NCBI RefSeq assembly: GCF_051401765.1
Contig: NC_135064.1
Coordinates: 23,658,001 to 23,722,000 of the forward strand
Reading direction: 5' to 3'
From: Calliopsis andreniformis
Taxonomy: Eukaryota; Arthropoda; Insecta; Hymenoptera; Andrenidae
Length of the DNA: 64,000 nt
The position numbers and the translations under genes were made by a program. The notes beneath the pieces were generated by a model that worked only from the letters and a program-made list of their open reading frames with translations, was not told the DNA's origin and did no database searches. Positions 1 to 11,474 of the stretch are shown here, piece after piece. The stretch's first letter is position 1. Each line of letters begins with the position of its first letter.

Positions 1-24
1 GGAGAAGGAGAAAGAGAAAGAGAA

Positions 25-70
<46 letters not shown>
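1..70. repeat. GA-rich microsatellite
   Basis: A purine run of GGAGAAAGA units grades into (GA)n to about position 70. In insects such tracts can be GAGA-factor sites. It is cut by the window edge. Confidence 0.85.
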
Positions 71-74
<4 letters not shown>

Positions 75-385
75 ACACACGCACACACACACATCTCTTC
101 CCAATCGTCGCGCATCGTCAATGCAATTTCCTCTATCGTCGATACTCTGCTCCACGCAGTCGTTCGCCATTAATCTCGCTAACAAATATTTAAATTCCTC
201 TCTCTTATCCACATTCTTTGCCTTTTTTTCTATATAGTTTTTAATTAGTGAATATAATATATATATTTGTATTTATATATATATGCATATGTAATAATTG
301 TAAATACAACTATATAATGAATATACGAGCCTTTGTCAGGGAGAGCAATGCAGTCGTCGTCAATAAAAAGAGTCACGGGTGTACG

Positions 386-408
386 TTATTATTATTATTA
401 TTATTATA
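386..408. repeat. (TTA)n microsatellite
   Basis: About seven perfect TTA triplets. Confidence 0.9.
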
Positions 409-3400
409 CCTACAATACGATCCTCTCTCGTGGGACCGTTCAACCGCCCCTTGTACGTGTGTGCATGTGTACATGTGCCGTTACCACCTTCTCGCTCGTT
501 CGTCGCCACTCCGCGATCGCGAACCGAAGGAAAGGGGGTTATAGAAAAAAAAGGAGAGGGAAAAGGGAAAACACGACGCCCCATTCGTTTTGTCGTCATT
601 GCTTCCCTGTTCCTCCTTTCAGAGGCTCCAGCGAAAAGGGATCTCGAACACCGTTTCGGGGAACTTCGACGGGACCTACGATCGTCACCGAAGGACGACG
701 GAAGGTTTCTCTAGGCGTTCACACTCTCTCTTTCGCACGTTTCGCATTAATTAAGTCACGATGATTTAATTCAGTTCAGTCGTTCGAGTACGCGAGGCGA
801 TACAAACACTTAAATAAAGCACTTCGAGAACGCGAACGTTGCTCGGCGCTTCTCTCGATAGTACGCTGGTTAGGGACCGACCTCGTAATTGTATGTACAG
901 AGGCGAAGGCAATCGGTTTCGATACGTCGGTCGAGGAGTACGCGATCGGTCCCTGATTCATTTTTTTTTTGTGATTTTTTTTTCTCTTCGTTTTCTGGAT
1001 TATCTTTACATTACGAGCTAACCCTTAGTTTGATATGGGCGATAGAAATCGTGTTTTCTTCGTTCTTTTTCGTTCTCCCTTGTCTTCACCCAGCGGTGGC
1101 GCGATCTCGCGTCGTTTCACGCGTTTCTGTACACTCTTCTCTTTCTTTCGTCGCGGAAGAGCCTTTTTCGTTCTCCGCTTGAGCGCCCATGATCGCGAGA
1201 TTCCTCGACACGAGCAAGGATTTTTGCGATCGAACATTCCACAATGACCACTGCGTGAAAAGAGGCGAAACGAAAGTCAAATATCGATTGGCACTGTACT
1301 ATTATTGGTGATACAGTGATAGCTTTGACGTCTTTCATTTGTTCATTGCGGAAGTCATGGAACAGGCTCGAGTGAAGATTGAACTCGGCGTTTATGTGCA
1401 TCCCTAAGGCTATATTCGTTTACTGTACAGTGATGTCACGAGCTTTCAGCGTGAAAAGTAATGAAGATTATCTACAAAAGATTTCCACGATATATTCAAG
1501 AGTCTGTATCTTGAATACTGAACGTTTCTATTCTACGCGCGTTAACTCTCGAATTCTATAGCTCAATTATGCAATCGTGTGGTCCACGTTGCGCATTTCA
1601 GAGAATCGACTCGTGTGTGCCAAAGCTAAGTCTGTCCAACACGTGAAGTTATTATTCAATGAAATAAGATTGACGTTCGTGTTCCAATATTTAAATACGT
1701 AAAATTCAAATATTCCACTTGTACAATTTACAAGGCTACTTTTGTTCTCGCATTTTTCATGGATTCTAAAACACCTGTTACGACCAATTTTATTCCATTG
1801 GAGGAAAGGCAGTAACGAATTTGGTATCGTGTAAGAGAAACTAGCGTTTCGTTACAAAATTAGACAACAAAGATGGAATCAACGAAAGGACAAAAATGGC
1901 GATGATTAACGGTGTGCCATTCGTTGTGTCGCAGGCCACTGTCGAACGAAACCTATGTATTTACGAAATTCCTAGAATCACAGTCAGAAAATATAGTACT
2001 TACTACGCGATAAATATGCGTATCGTTTTCCCGGTAACTCACTCGTCGATGGGGGTCTACGATATTAATGGGGAGGAAAAATGATAATAACACTGCCAGC
2101 AACAATCTCTGCGTATGAGTTAAGCCTCATACACACTAACCATTTCAATCCAAGTAGAATATGCTGGAAACTACTTTATCAATTTGAACTTGTTATTTAC
2201 TTAGCTTGAAACTTAAAAGGATATTTCAAGCGAATAACAGGTTCGTAACGGTAAAATAGTTTCAAGTTATGCAGTCGAACTTAAACAAGTTGAAGTCAAA
2301 TGACTCGACCAATGTGAACGGGAGTTTATACTCGTTTTCCTTATCTTTCGTTCTCTCGAATACTTCACCTTGTCTCTTCATCATTTATTATGAACAACGA
2401 ACGATTTACCATTTGAAAAGCTGCAACGTGATAAACGAGTCTAGTTCCAGATACTCGTTTCGAGCTATTTCTCTCTGGAGAAGCATTATCGACGAATCGT
2501 GGACGATCGTTTTCGAAAGCGTTCTTCGCAGATATTTGTATCGTGTCTTTGGTGGCAATCGAATAAGAATTGCCAATACTTTTCGACACGTCACGTGACG
2601 CATGAAGAGAAAGAAAAAAGGTTGATAAGGACTTCTTTTTGCCGATAGAATCGCGACACGTGTCTTTCGTTTCCTTCTTCGTTTATGATAGTGAAAACTT
2701 GTAGGCAGAGCTAGATATGCGATCTACACAACGACCAATTAACTGATTATTAATCGCATCGGCTTTGTCAAGATGGTTGACGTATAGTATAGTGCACTTT
2801 GTACGAACTGGTACTTCATTTCTCAACTAAGAGAAACGAGTTAACTTGTCGAGAAACATTAACACTTATATTCAAATGTACAAATAAATATAAAATCTGT
2901 TGTAAAATACTCCAACAGGTCAATAGGTTAGAATCATAAAATTTCAGATTAGACGGAGTTAAAAATTTAGAATTGAAAAATTTGGCAAAAAGTATGGACG
3001 TTTAAATACAATTAATAACACAGCGTGTTTCTCACCGCGTTTTCTTTCCCTGTGCTGTCTCCAATAGTGAATAAGCAATCGTAATCAGAAACCACATCTC
3101 GTATGTGATATAACCTCTAAATTTGACTTGTTCTTTTTCTACACGTATTTTTAGTATGGTAACTGCTTTGCTGCCATCGTGGCCAATATTTGCACAGTTA
3201 AGTAAATGAAATAAATCGCGACATTGAGGTCGATGCTTTTGAATGATGTAACAGTAAAAAGAACATTTGAGAATAATCAAACAACATGTTCTAATTAGCG
3301 GAGGAACTCATTGTTGATCTAACCAATATCTTCTATCACCTGACGTTCTTTTTCGGGTCAATGACTCACGGGCATAACCTTCAACTTTTATTTTGGCAAT

Positions 3401-5165
3401 GTCCTATACCGAAATTCCGGCCAACGTGATTCATTACGACAATGAACCTAATTTTAGAATATAATGATTGCGCGACGACAAAATCGGTAAACATACCAAA
3501 TATGTCAAATACTTAAATACATCACTAAAAGAATTTCCATGTACTTAAATTTTCAATTTTCGAATACTCGAATATCTCGAATTTCTAACATTTACATTTA
3601 AAATTTAAAACTCTCAAAGAATAAAAAATAAAACCTATTTGTTCTATCAATATTTGCAATCTAATTCCTGAAACGGAACCTCTTATACCCTCCTGAGTAA
3701 TTTCATAGACAAATACGAGAAATAACTACAACCGCACACTTCTGTCCCCATCAAATGAAATATCATAAAACAGTCAGTAAAAGATAAATGGTCTACATTT
3801 CATGTGCTAGCTGTGATTATAAAACATCGAGATGCAGCTTCACGTATCTCCTATGCACTTTCAAAGTAATTTTCTCGAAGGATAACTCGACTATTTCGAT
3901 GGGAAATTGTCGTGTTTAAATCCTTTCGATTCCGACGCATTTCACGACTCGTTTCGATTTCCTGTTTAAATCGTTCTCTTCGCTTGACCACGCTTCGATT
4001 ACGAAGAAACACAGTGTTCATACGAGGCGATTACATAACGAGAAATTTTTCCGTTGCGTAGGACGGCCGAAATGGGCAGTGAAGACACGAAGTGGAGGAA
4101 AATAAATATAAAGGATGTATTGCCATTGGCAATCTTATAGAACTGCACTGGTGTAAATTTCTTTAGAGGGGATAATATACTGAAACAGTCCCTGCTTTTT
4201 GAAAGAATTTTATAATGAATAATTATTTTCAATCCTTGGCTTGGACCACAATAAACTCTAAAGCTACACAGTAAATGTGACTTTTGAAGAAGACCATTAA
4301 TAAATCGAAAATCATTTTTTTCTTAAGCGTTTGCAGAAATTTATTTTTGTATTTGAAAAAATGAGGCCCCTTGAAAGGTAAGGCCCAAAGCTATAACTCC
4401 TCCTAACCCCCTCTTTAATTTGGGCCTGGAGAGAGGGAGAAGGGAGAGCTTGCAAAGATTACTGGTAATTCTAATTCGCTAATCTAAGATTATAAACGGA
4501 ACATTAAAAATAACTTAGAACCATAAACAGAAAAGTAGTTCTGCTTTTAAGGATATTGAAGCATTTCGTTAAAGATTGATCTTTGAACCCTCGTGCATTA
4601 ACGTTTCGCAACTATTGGACGATCCCAAGATCGAATGATTTCGATCACAGAATAAGAAAAAGATTACAGGAAGTATAGAAAGATTAACAAAGACCAACGA
4701 CGTCTATTCGAAGAGTATAGTGTTATCTGGATAGAAGTTCGTACACTTACGTTTTCTAGGAATTCTGTATTTTTTCATTCCATATGATCCTAGCTTTTCA
4801 GAATTCGAACTGGATTCACTAGTGGGGAAACTAATCTTAGAAACAAATGTTTGACATTTTCTAAGCTTCTGATTCCAAGTTACGAACTAGTATCGAGACA
4901 ATACTGTACATAATTATGTTAAACCTACATACAACACACCGTGTCGTTTCCACCTTTAAATAAAAATAAGCGAATAAGAATTCGCTTACGTATGTCCTTT
5001 CGATAATGATGCATTTCGTTGCGCAAACGAGGGAGAAATAAGAAGAAAAAGTAAATTCTTTGCACTCGACGATTTTCTTCAGTTTTTCTCGAAAGTGGTT
5101 ATTCTTCCTCGTTAGCGCTTCCATTAGTATCCATTCTAGTGAAGTAATGCGCGTAAAATTATGCT

Positions 5166-5226
5166 AGATATATTATATATATATATATATATTTTTATAT
5201 TATATATGTATATATGTATATGTATA
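5166..5226. repeat. (TA)n-rich microsatellite
   Basis: Alternating TA with short T runs and TATG interruptions. Confidence 0.8.
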
Positions 5227-7099
5227 GTCCTTTACTCTCGTTTCGCTAGAATTGGCACTTGGATTTTTCTGGTTTCTTTCGTCTCTTCGTCGCCTTTGTA
5301 AGCTTCATGAATCTAAGAACGAGTGTGCATATGTATGCGCGCGTGTCTGTGTGAGAGAGAGAGAGACAAAAAGTTCGAGCATTTTTCGACGATATTTTAA
5401 TTTGCTCAGGTCGATACACTTCGATTCGAAAGAGAACTTTATCCTCTATTGTTTCTATTTGAAGTTAAATATCACTCAATGACATTTAGCTGATAAGACA
5501 CTACGTATGCGTTTTCAGTGACCAGCGCTAAAAGCCTGAATCACATCTCGCGATCTATCGTTGACTCGTAAATCGTAGTACGACGGATCTGACTTGAATC
5601 CTAATGAATTCTCAGTTTATCTATACACGAACGAAAATTCCTTCCAAACAGAAACGACAAGGCGAAGAACTATTTATAATGAGAAAAGAAGGCACTACTG
5701 TTGGTCGAGGACCAATGAAATACAGTAAAAAGTTCCAGGAGTTCCAGGAAAAAAGTTTCAAGAATTTCAGATAGGAATTTGCTAAAGAAGACGAGGTAAA
5801 ATCGAGGGACTAATTTGAACTTTTTAAACGATGAATCCTAAATTTGAAAGATATTTAATAATTACGATTAAAAAAGATTCCTATGTGAAAGCACCAAATA
5901 TGGAGGTGTCTCATTATAATAGCACTCATGGGAGGATAAATAATTTGAATAACTCAGGAATGAATCAAAAGTTGAAGTTCTATTCGCACCAAAACTGGCA
6001 GAGATATTTCACATGACCCTAATTCGGGTGAAACGTGCAACTACAATGAGACAGCTACGTCAAAAGAGATAAGAAGCTTCCACAGCAGAAAAGATAACGT
6101 AACCGCTACAGGATGATCGAAACTAATCATTAGACGAGTTATGAAATGCATTGTTAAGAGCACTTACGTTCGCGAAGACTTTACTTTCTGTACATAAACT
6201 GTAAAATTCTCTTTTTTTTTTATTTCTCTTGTTCTCTGAAAACTTCGTTCCACGTATCTCTCTGAGTATTTTCGCGCGCTGAATGTACACCTGAAATCTC
6301 ATTTTAGAAATGTGGCGTTGTAACACTAGAAGCGCGTTTATTGCATCGTTTACTTAAGTTGCACTTGGAACTCCTTAGTATGTATATCTTCTATGGTTCT
6401 CTGAGTGTCTTAGTTCAGTCTCTTTGGCACTGATTACTCTGCTTATTGATCGGGTCAAAGAAAGATGAATCGCTCGCGTGTGCAAGAAATCATCGTGAAT
6501 CTCTGGCGATCGGTAAACCTTTTACACTCTCAGGCGATACTGTTAACTAATGTCTTCTGCCATTTTATTAGCGCAAATTTATATAAGTTCAAAGTAACAT
6601 GAAATTCAACAGTAAGGAAAGAAAATTTGTAATTGGAACTAAAAATGAACAAAAGGTGACACAATTTTTGTGAAAAGAGCCTGAACTATAAAAAAAATCT
6701 ATTTTGAGTGGTCGATTAAACAGTTCAACTTTTCAAGCGGTTCTTATTTTCCAAGTCTAGTATTGGAAAAATTTCGAATTTAGTACGTACCAGTAGAATA
6801 GTATTCTTTTATTAAATTATCTGGAAAACCAATCGCATTTGCATTAAAATTGTTTTTTACTGAACCATCGAACATCGAAGTGGATATGTATGGCACAGCA
6901 TGACAGTGTTGAAAGAAATCACTGGATCATTTTTCCTCCCCTCATGCATATTTATTTTTCGTTTGTCTGCAATATCAATTTTTGGCGAGCCTTGGACGTT
7001 TGCATTTCCTCGTGTCGTTCACCTGTGTTCACGCACGAAAGCATAGTGTTCACAAAGAATGAGAATAAAAGGAAACGCATAAATTAATATTTCATCATT

Positions 7100-7105
7100 T
7101 TTATT
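7100..7105 (-). terminator. Candidate distal poly(A) signal for Ell
   Basis: AATAAA on the minus strand is followed about 35-60 bases downstream by a T-rich stretch with GTG. It is placed correctly relative to Ell, but AATAAA is frequent in AT-rich DNA. Confidence 0.3.
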
Positions 7106-7324
7106 ACATACTTTTTTTTGTCGTTTTGTAAATGCAAGGAAAAAAATGAGCAAAATGATAAGATACTTATAAGTTATATCTACAAAATTTAGACTCGTAA
7201 CAACGAAAATATATTAACCAATTCCTGTACCGTTAATTTACAACCCAATATATACTCCGACATCATCGATTTTACAATTCTCGTTATCTATGAACACACA
7301 CACAGAGATAGATTTTCATTAATC

Positions 7325-7430
7325 GTATATATATATTTATATATTTACTTATTTATATAGATATATTTATCTCTCTCTCTCGCTCTCTCTCGCTCTCTTT
7401 CTCTAAATATATATATATATAAAAATATGT
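7325..7430. repeat. Compound TA / CT microsatellite
   Basis: A TATATTTA-rich block is followed by (CT)n with CG interruptions (about 7370-7404) and another TA block. It would lie near the distal end of the candidate Ell 3' UTR. Confidence 0.8.
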
Positions 7431-8870
7431 TAGAATATTTATCCTGACACGCTCCCTTTCTGTGTGCATCGTACTCCTTGAATTCGTTGCGGTTCTAAGT
7501 AGAAAATACTTTTGTCAACACTGTGCCATGCATTCCAGAAGCGCTCAGTAATCCCTTTCCCTTTGCGACAAAGAAAGCCAAGCCATCGAGATTCTCTCGT
7601 TCGATGGAAAATGCACTTTTCTTTTTCTAAATGTTACGAAATTTTGCTTGATTAACAGATAAACATAGCAAACAAAAGAACAAAACAAACAGACACATTG
7701 CACAGAGAAGTGATACGGAAAACACATGCGACGAATCTCAAAAAATCAGTGAAAACATTCTCATTTACTTTCTGCTTTTTTTTTTCTATGCTTCAGCTCC
7801 TTGCTAACGAGATAAAATTAATAATAACTTAGGCGACCGTCGGTCTGAGCTTAAACTAATAGAACGAAATTTTGAATTGTCGGTGTTTTAAAAAGATGTT
7901 CGACAAGTTTAATGACAGAAGATCGTTTCACGATGCAACCAATCATTGAAGCAGCATATTAGTCGCTGTAAATGCGAGCTTGGAACTTACATCGTGTATC
8001 GAGGAAACTCGTTTTATAAATAACGCAAGGGGTATTCGGATAAAAAAGAGAATTGAATGCGCGGTAATGACAGCGCACGATAAAACTTCAGTGACAAAAT
8101 GCAGCGTTTTATTTTATTTTTTCCTTTGAGGCGAGAAGCGTTGCAGAGCAAAAACAAATGGCGCCCGTAAGACCGACATCCGTATCGCAAGAGTGTAAAA
8201 TCTTATCGTTATGATCGTCTGATTAACAGAAACTCGCCCAGAAATCAACATCTCTCAAGCTCGAAGCAATATTTGCTCTTCCATCTCGATCAATGCACAC
8301 CGAGTTCCTTCCTTTATCGTCCCCTCACTTCTGTTCATCCTAACACCTCAAGCACACTGTCGACCGAATGCAAATATTTATCAAATTCTCGAGGGAAAGG
8401 CGTTTGCGTGTCGTAGCACGAATTGAAAAGCCGATCGTGTGTGATCGATTGTAGAAACGAGAAGAAACGCAGTCGTGTGGAACGGCATCAATAAAAACTC
8501 TCGTAAAGCTTTCATCGAAAATCCCGCCTACGCGTCCATTTACAAAAGAGAAAGATCAGAAATCAATCGCTACAGAACGATTCAAACGATAGCGAAAACA
8601 TCAACGCGATAAACTCTTCGTTATACGTTCAATGGAAAACATCGGCTCAATACAACCTAAATATCTCGTCTCATCTTTCATTCCACTAGGTTCTAACGCA
8701 GCTTTCGCGTATGCCTATTTACTTAGCCTATCCGAACAATAATGTAATAGATTTGATAATAGTGTTAACACGTTCACAGTCTGGTGGTGCGTCCGCTGAG
8801 AAGAGATACACTCCTCGATAGCGAGCGAACATAGTTCTTTTCCTAGATATTATGCATTGTCATATATGAT

Positions 8871-8972
8871 AATAGAGTTCGTTATATAATATCTAATTAT
8901 GTTAACAGAATTCGGTATGTATTATCATATATAACTGTATATTGCATATGGTAATACATAAAGAACTCTATT
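8871..8972. repeat. Short inverted-repeat element (hairpin-forming)
   Basis: AATAGAGTTCGTTATA at 8871 is matched, inverted, by the segment ending at 8972 (reverse complement AATAGAGTTCTTTATGTA), with about 70 bp of AT-rich interior that is itself partly self-complementary. It may be a small MITE or a hairpin in transcribed RNA. No clear target-site duplication was seen. Confidence 0.5.
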
Positions 8973-9762
8973 CGTACAAGAAAACAACAATCAGTCTCAA
9001 GAGGGAACAATAAGACGTGGAAGAATATTACGTCATTCTATAAGTACTGTCGCTCATATTTAGGTGCTAAAAAGTAGCAATCTTTTTAAGATAAATTTTC
9101 AAATGTTATCAAAAATTGGAAGGTAATCGTATAAAGTAGAGAAGAGCATTCCAGTGATTAAATAAAGTAATAAATATTAAGTGACATTACTTATGGGATG
9201 ACTCAATAAAGAGAATATTAACTTGTGGAATACAGAACAAGCTTAATTAAATGGTAGTACAAAACAATGTAGCGTTCGTTACAAAATTAAAGTAAAAACC
9301 GAATTAAAAATGTGTAACAAAACGCCTCGTATAAAATATGTAGCAAAGTACCAATCTTAAACACAAAAAAACCTTCATTCCAAAGAAAAAATCATTCTCC
9401 TTGAAAACAGTAACATCAATTTCTCAGTTAAAAATAGTTAAAAGTATCCATGCTGACAGTTCAACATTAACACTAACGAAAAAACATCAACATCGATGAA
9501 TTCAAAAGAGTTAGAAAGTTCTATAATCTCAATCGCACAATGACCTATACACAAGGTCGGAGGACTGTGAACGTGTCAATATTCATGTTAATAATATTCG
9601 TAAGAAGAATCATACACGAAGAAGATATTCTTGCGCGATAAGTGGCGCACCTGTACACATTGTACACTACTACGCGTTATCGCAGACAATTAATAATTAC
9701 CTACGAAACCTGTCCGCCTTAATATCTCGATACTTCCATATAATTGTATTTTTTTTTTCTCT

Positions 9763-9768
9763 TTTATT
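9763..9768 (-). terminator. Candidate proximal poly(A) signal for Ell
   Basis: AATAAA on the minus strand, about 1.5 kb after the stop codon, giving an alternative shorter 3' end. Confidence 0.2.
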
Positions 9769-11249
9769 CGTTTCTGTACGTTCGCGTTGCGAAACCGTTC
9801 TCAGAGTGTCGATGATGACGATGGCGCTGAGCATTCTTCCTTTCAATGACTAACATACGTTCGAAACACGGTAAAAAATGTGTCTAGCCTAGCGTACGAT
9901 ATACACAACCGGAATCACCGCGAGCGATCGCGTGAATCGACTTAAAGGGAATCGATGGGGCCCCTTAAAAACTTTAACAACAAGTCCCGCTATCGTTCGC
10001 GCATTCTTCGAAGTGTGCAGTTGAACGGAGCGCGATCGTTCGATCCGCTCGGTTCCCTTATATCACTTTTATGGCAGGTAATTACGAAGAAGAGTACTTA
10101 ACAAACACGTTCGTCAGTTCGTTCGTTACGTTGCTCTCTCTTTCGCGTGATATTCGCCGTGTTTTGTGCCACATTGTTAGCAGTCGATGGCGGCCCGCGG
10201 CCGCGTCGGTGAAGAGGAAAAAAAGAACGAAGAAATAAGAAACGGATCTCCTTTCCTACGCATAAGCGCCAGACGCATAATGGTCTCTCTCTCTTGCGGA
10301 AAAATTGATCCAACTGAACTCTTTCTCGAAGAAGAAGGAAGAGGAAGAAAAATAATAAGGAAAGAAACGGAGAGAAGAAGAATATAAGAAAAGAAAATGG
10401 CGAGCACCGCGCGCGGCGGCTCGTGGACAGTCTGTGTATGCTAGTCTCCCCTCTTTTTTCCTTCCGGCGGAAAAAAGAAGCGGTAGTGTCTCCTCCGGAC
10501 GTGGCACGTGATTAAGCCCTTACTACCTCTTTTTTTTGGACCCTCTTCTCGCATTCGCATTTGTTTTTTGTTTTCATTAAATTCTACGTACTCTTAAACT
10601 GGACGACACACTTGGACGTGCGCACGGTAAGTAACTTATTGTAGTAGAGTTTAATTACTGCTTTCTTTTTCTCTCATTGCCTTCCTTCTTCTCGCACAAC
10701 TTTCCCCGTAAATCATCTTCCCCTCTCTATCGTCGGAGTGCAGACTCAACGCGGTAGACTCTCGGCTCGCGTTTATCTGACGCTCCGCGAATGCCCGTTT
10801 TTTTAAATCTTGTTTTCTCTTTTCGGATGGACTGTTTTCTTATTCGTTTCCCTTTTTGTTTTGTTTTTTTTTCTTTTTTTTTTTCAAACGTACCGATTGT
10901 CGTAAAGCCTTCATCAGTGGTTAACCATTGGTCAAAAGTAGACGCGCGGAGGCGTGACGCGGCGCGAGTCGAAGAAATCACAGTAGTCTCGTGCCTATGT
11001 CGAACGAGGAAATCTTCGACCCCCGCGGGCTTCGCTACTGCGTGAAGGTTTCTTCTTCCCCCATTGCGATGCGATGCGAGCAACCATCTCTCACCTTCGG
11101 CGATGGAACCCAGGAACCATGTAGGACCGTGACGATCAGCCTTGGAACAACAGCATGCCGAGAAAATGCAAATTCCGCGACAACGGAGACAGCAGCGTAC
11201 CGACAATCGAGAAAAGGTGGAGGACAAGAGGCGGCCCTTTCAGTTTGTG

Positions 11250-11474
11250 TCAGTAGTGCAAAATGTCCATCTCCTTCATCTCGTTGCTACCATCGGCGCT
11301 GTTGCTGGACGTGGTCATCATGTTTCCGCCACAGTTCTGCGTGTCGTACTCGAGTACCAGCCGCTTGATGTGGCTCAGCTTCTCATGCAGATAGTGAAAC
11401 CGGCGTTTTGTCTCTATATGTACAGGATCCCGTTTCGTTTCGTTATACTCGTGGAGAATTTGCCGCCTTATTTC
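11250..11474 (-). CDS. Ell: Ell last coding exon, occludin/ELL domain part 2 and stop
   Basis: The acceptor is ttattctccacag. It encodes residues 630-703 and TGA at 11252-11250. FHYLHEKLSHIKRLVLEYD corresponds to human CEYLHSKLAHIKRLIAEYD. The final about 28 residues (NCGGNMMTTSS... to DILHY) are not conserved with the vertebrate tail. Confidence 0.95.
   Translation of the reverse strand, partial: EIRRQILHEYNETKRDPVHIETKRRFHYLHEKLSHIKRLVLEYDTQNCGGNMMTTSSNSADGSNEMKEMDILHY

Larger units (their letters stand above)
1..7085. other. Non-coding flank, no gene recognised
   Basis: Positions 1-1250 are moderately CpG-rich, with simple repeats and short open frames that match nothing I know. They could be promoter or 5' untranslated sequence of a neighbour off the left edge. 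From 1250 to 7085 the sequence is AT-rich with short, unrelated open frames and small TTCAA/AAATT arrays (3540-3612). A short inverted repeat (GGCCCAAA / TTTGGGCC) lies at about 4382-4425. Confidence 0.6.
7086..11249 (-). other. Candidate Ell 3' untranslated region and downstream flank
   Basis: There is no coding signal downstream of the Ell stop. The stretch 7.1-9.8 kb is C/A-rich on the plus strand, that is G/T-rich in the Ell sense, as often seen in transcribed sequence. A canonical AATAAA at 7105-7100 (minus) is followed by a T-rich tract, and another sits at 9768-9763. If the far site is used, the 3' UTR is about 4.1 kb. The true end needs transcript data. Confidence 0.35.
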
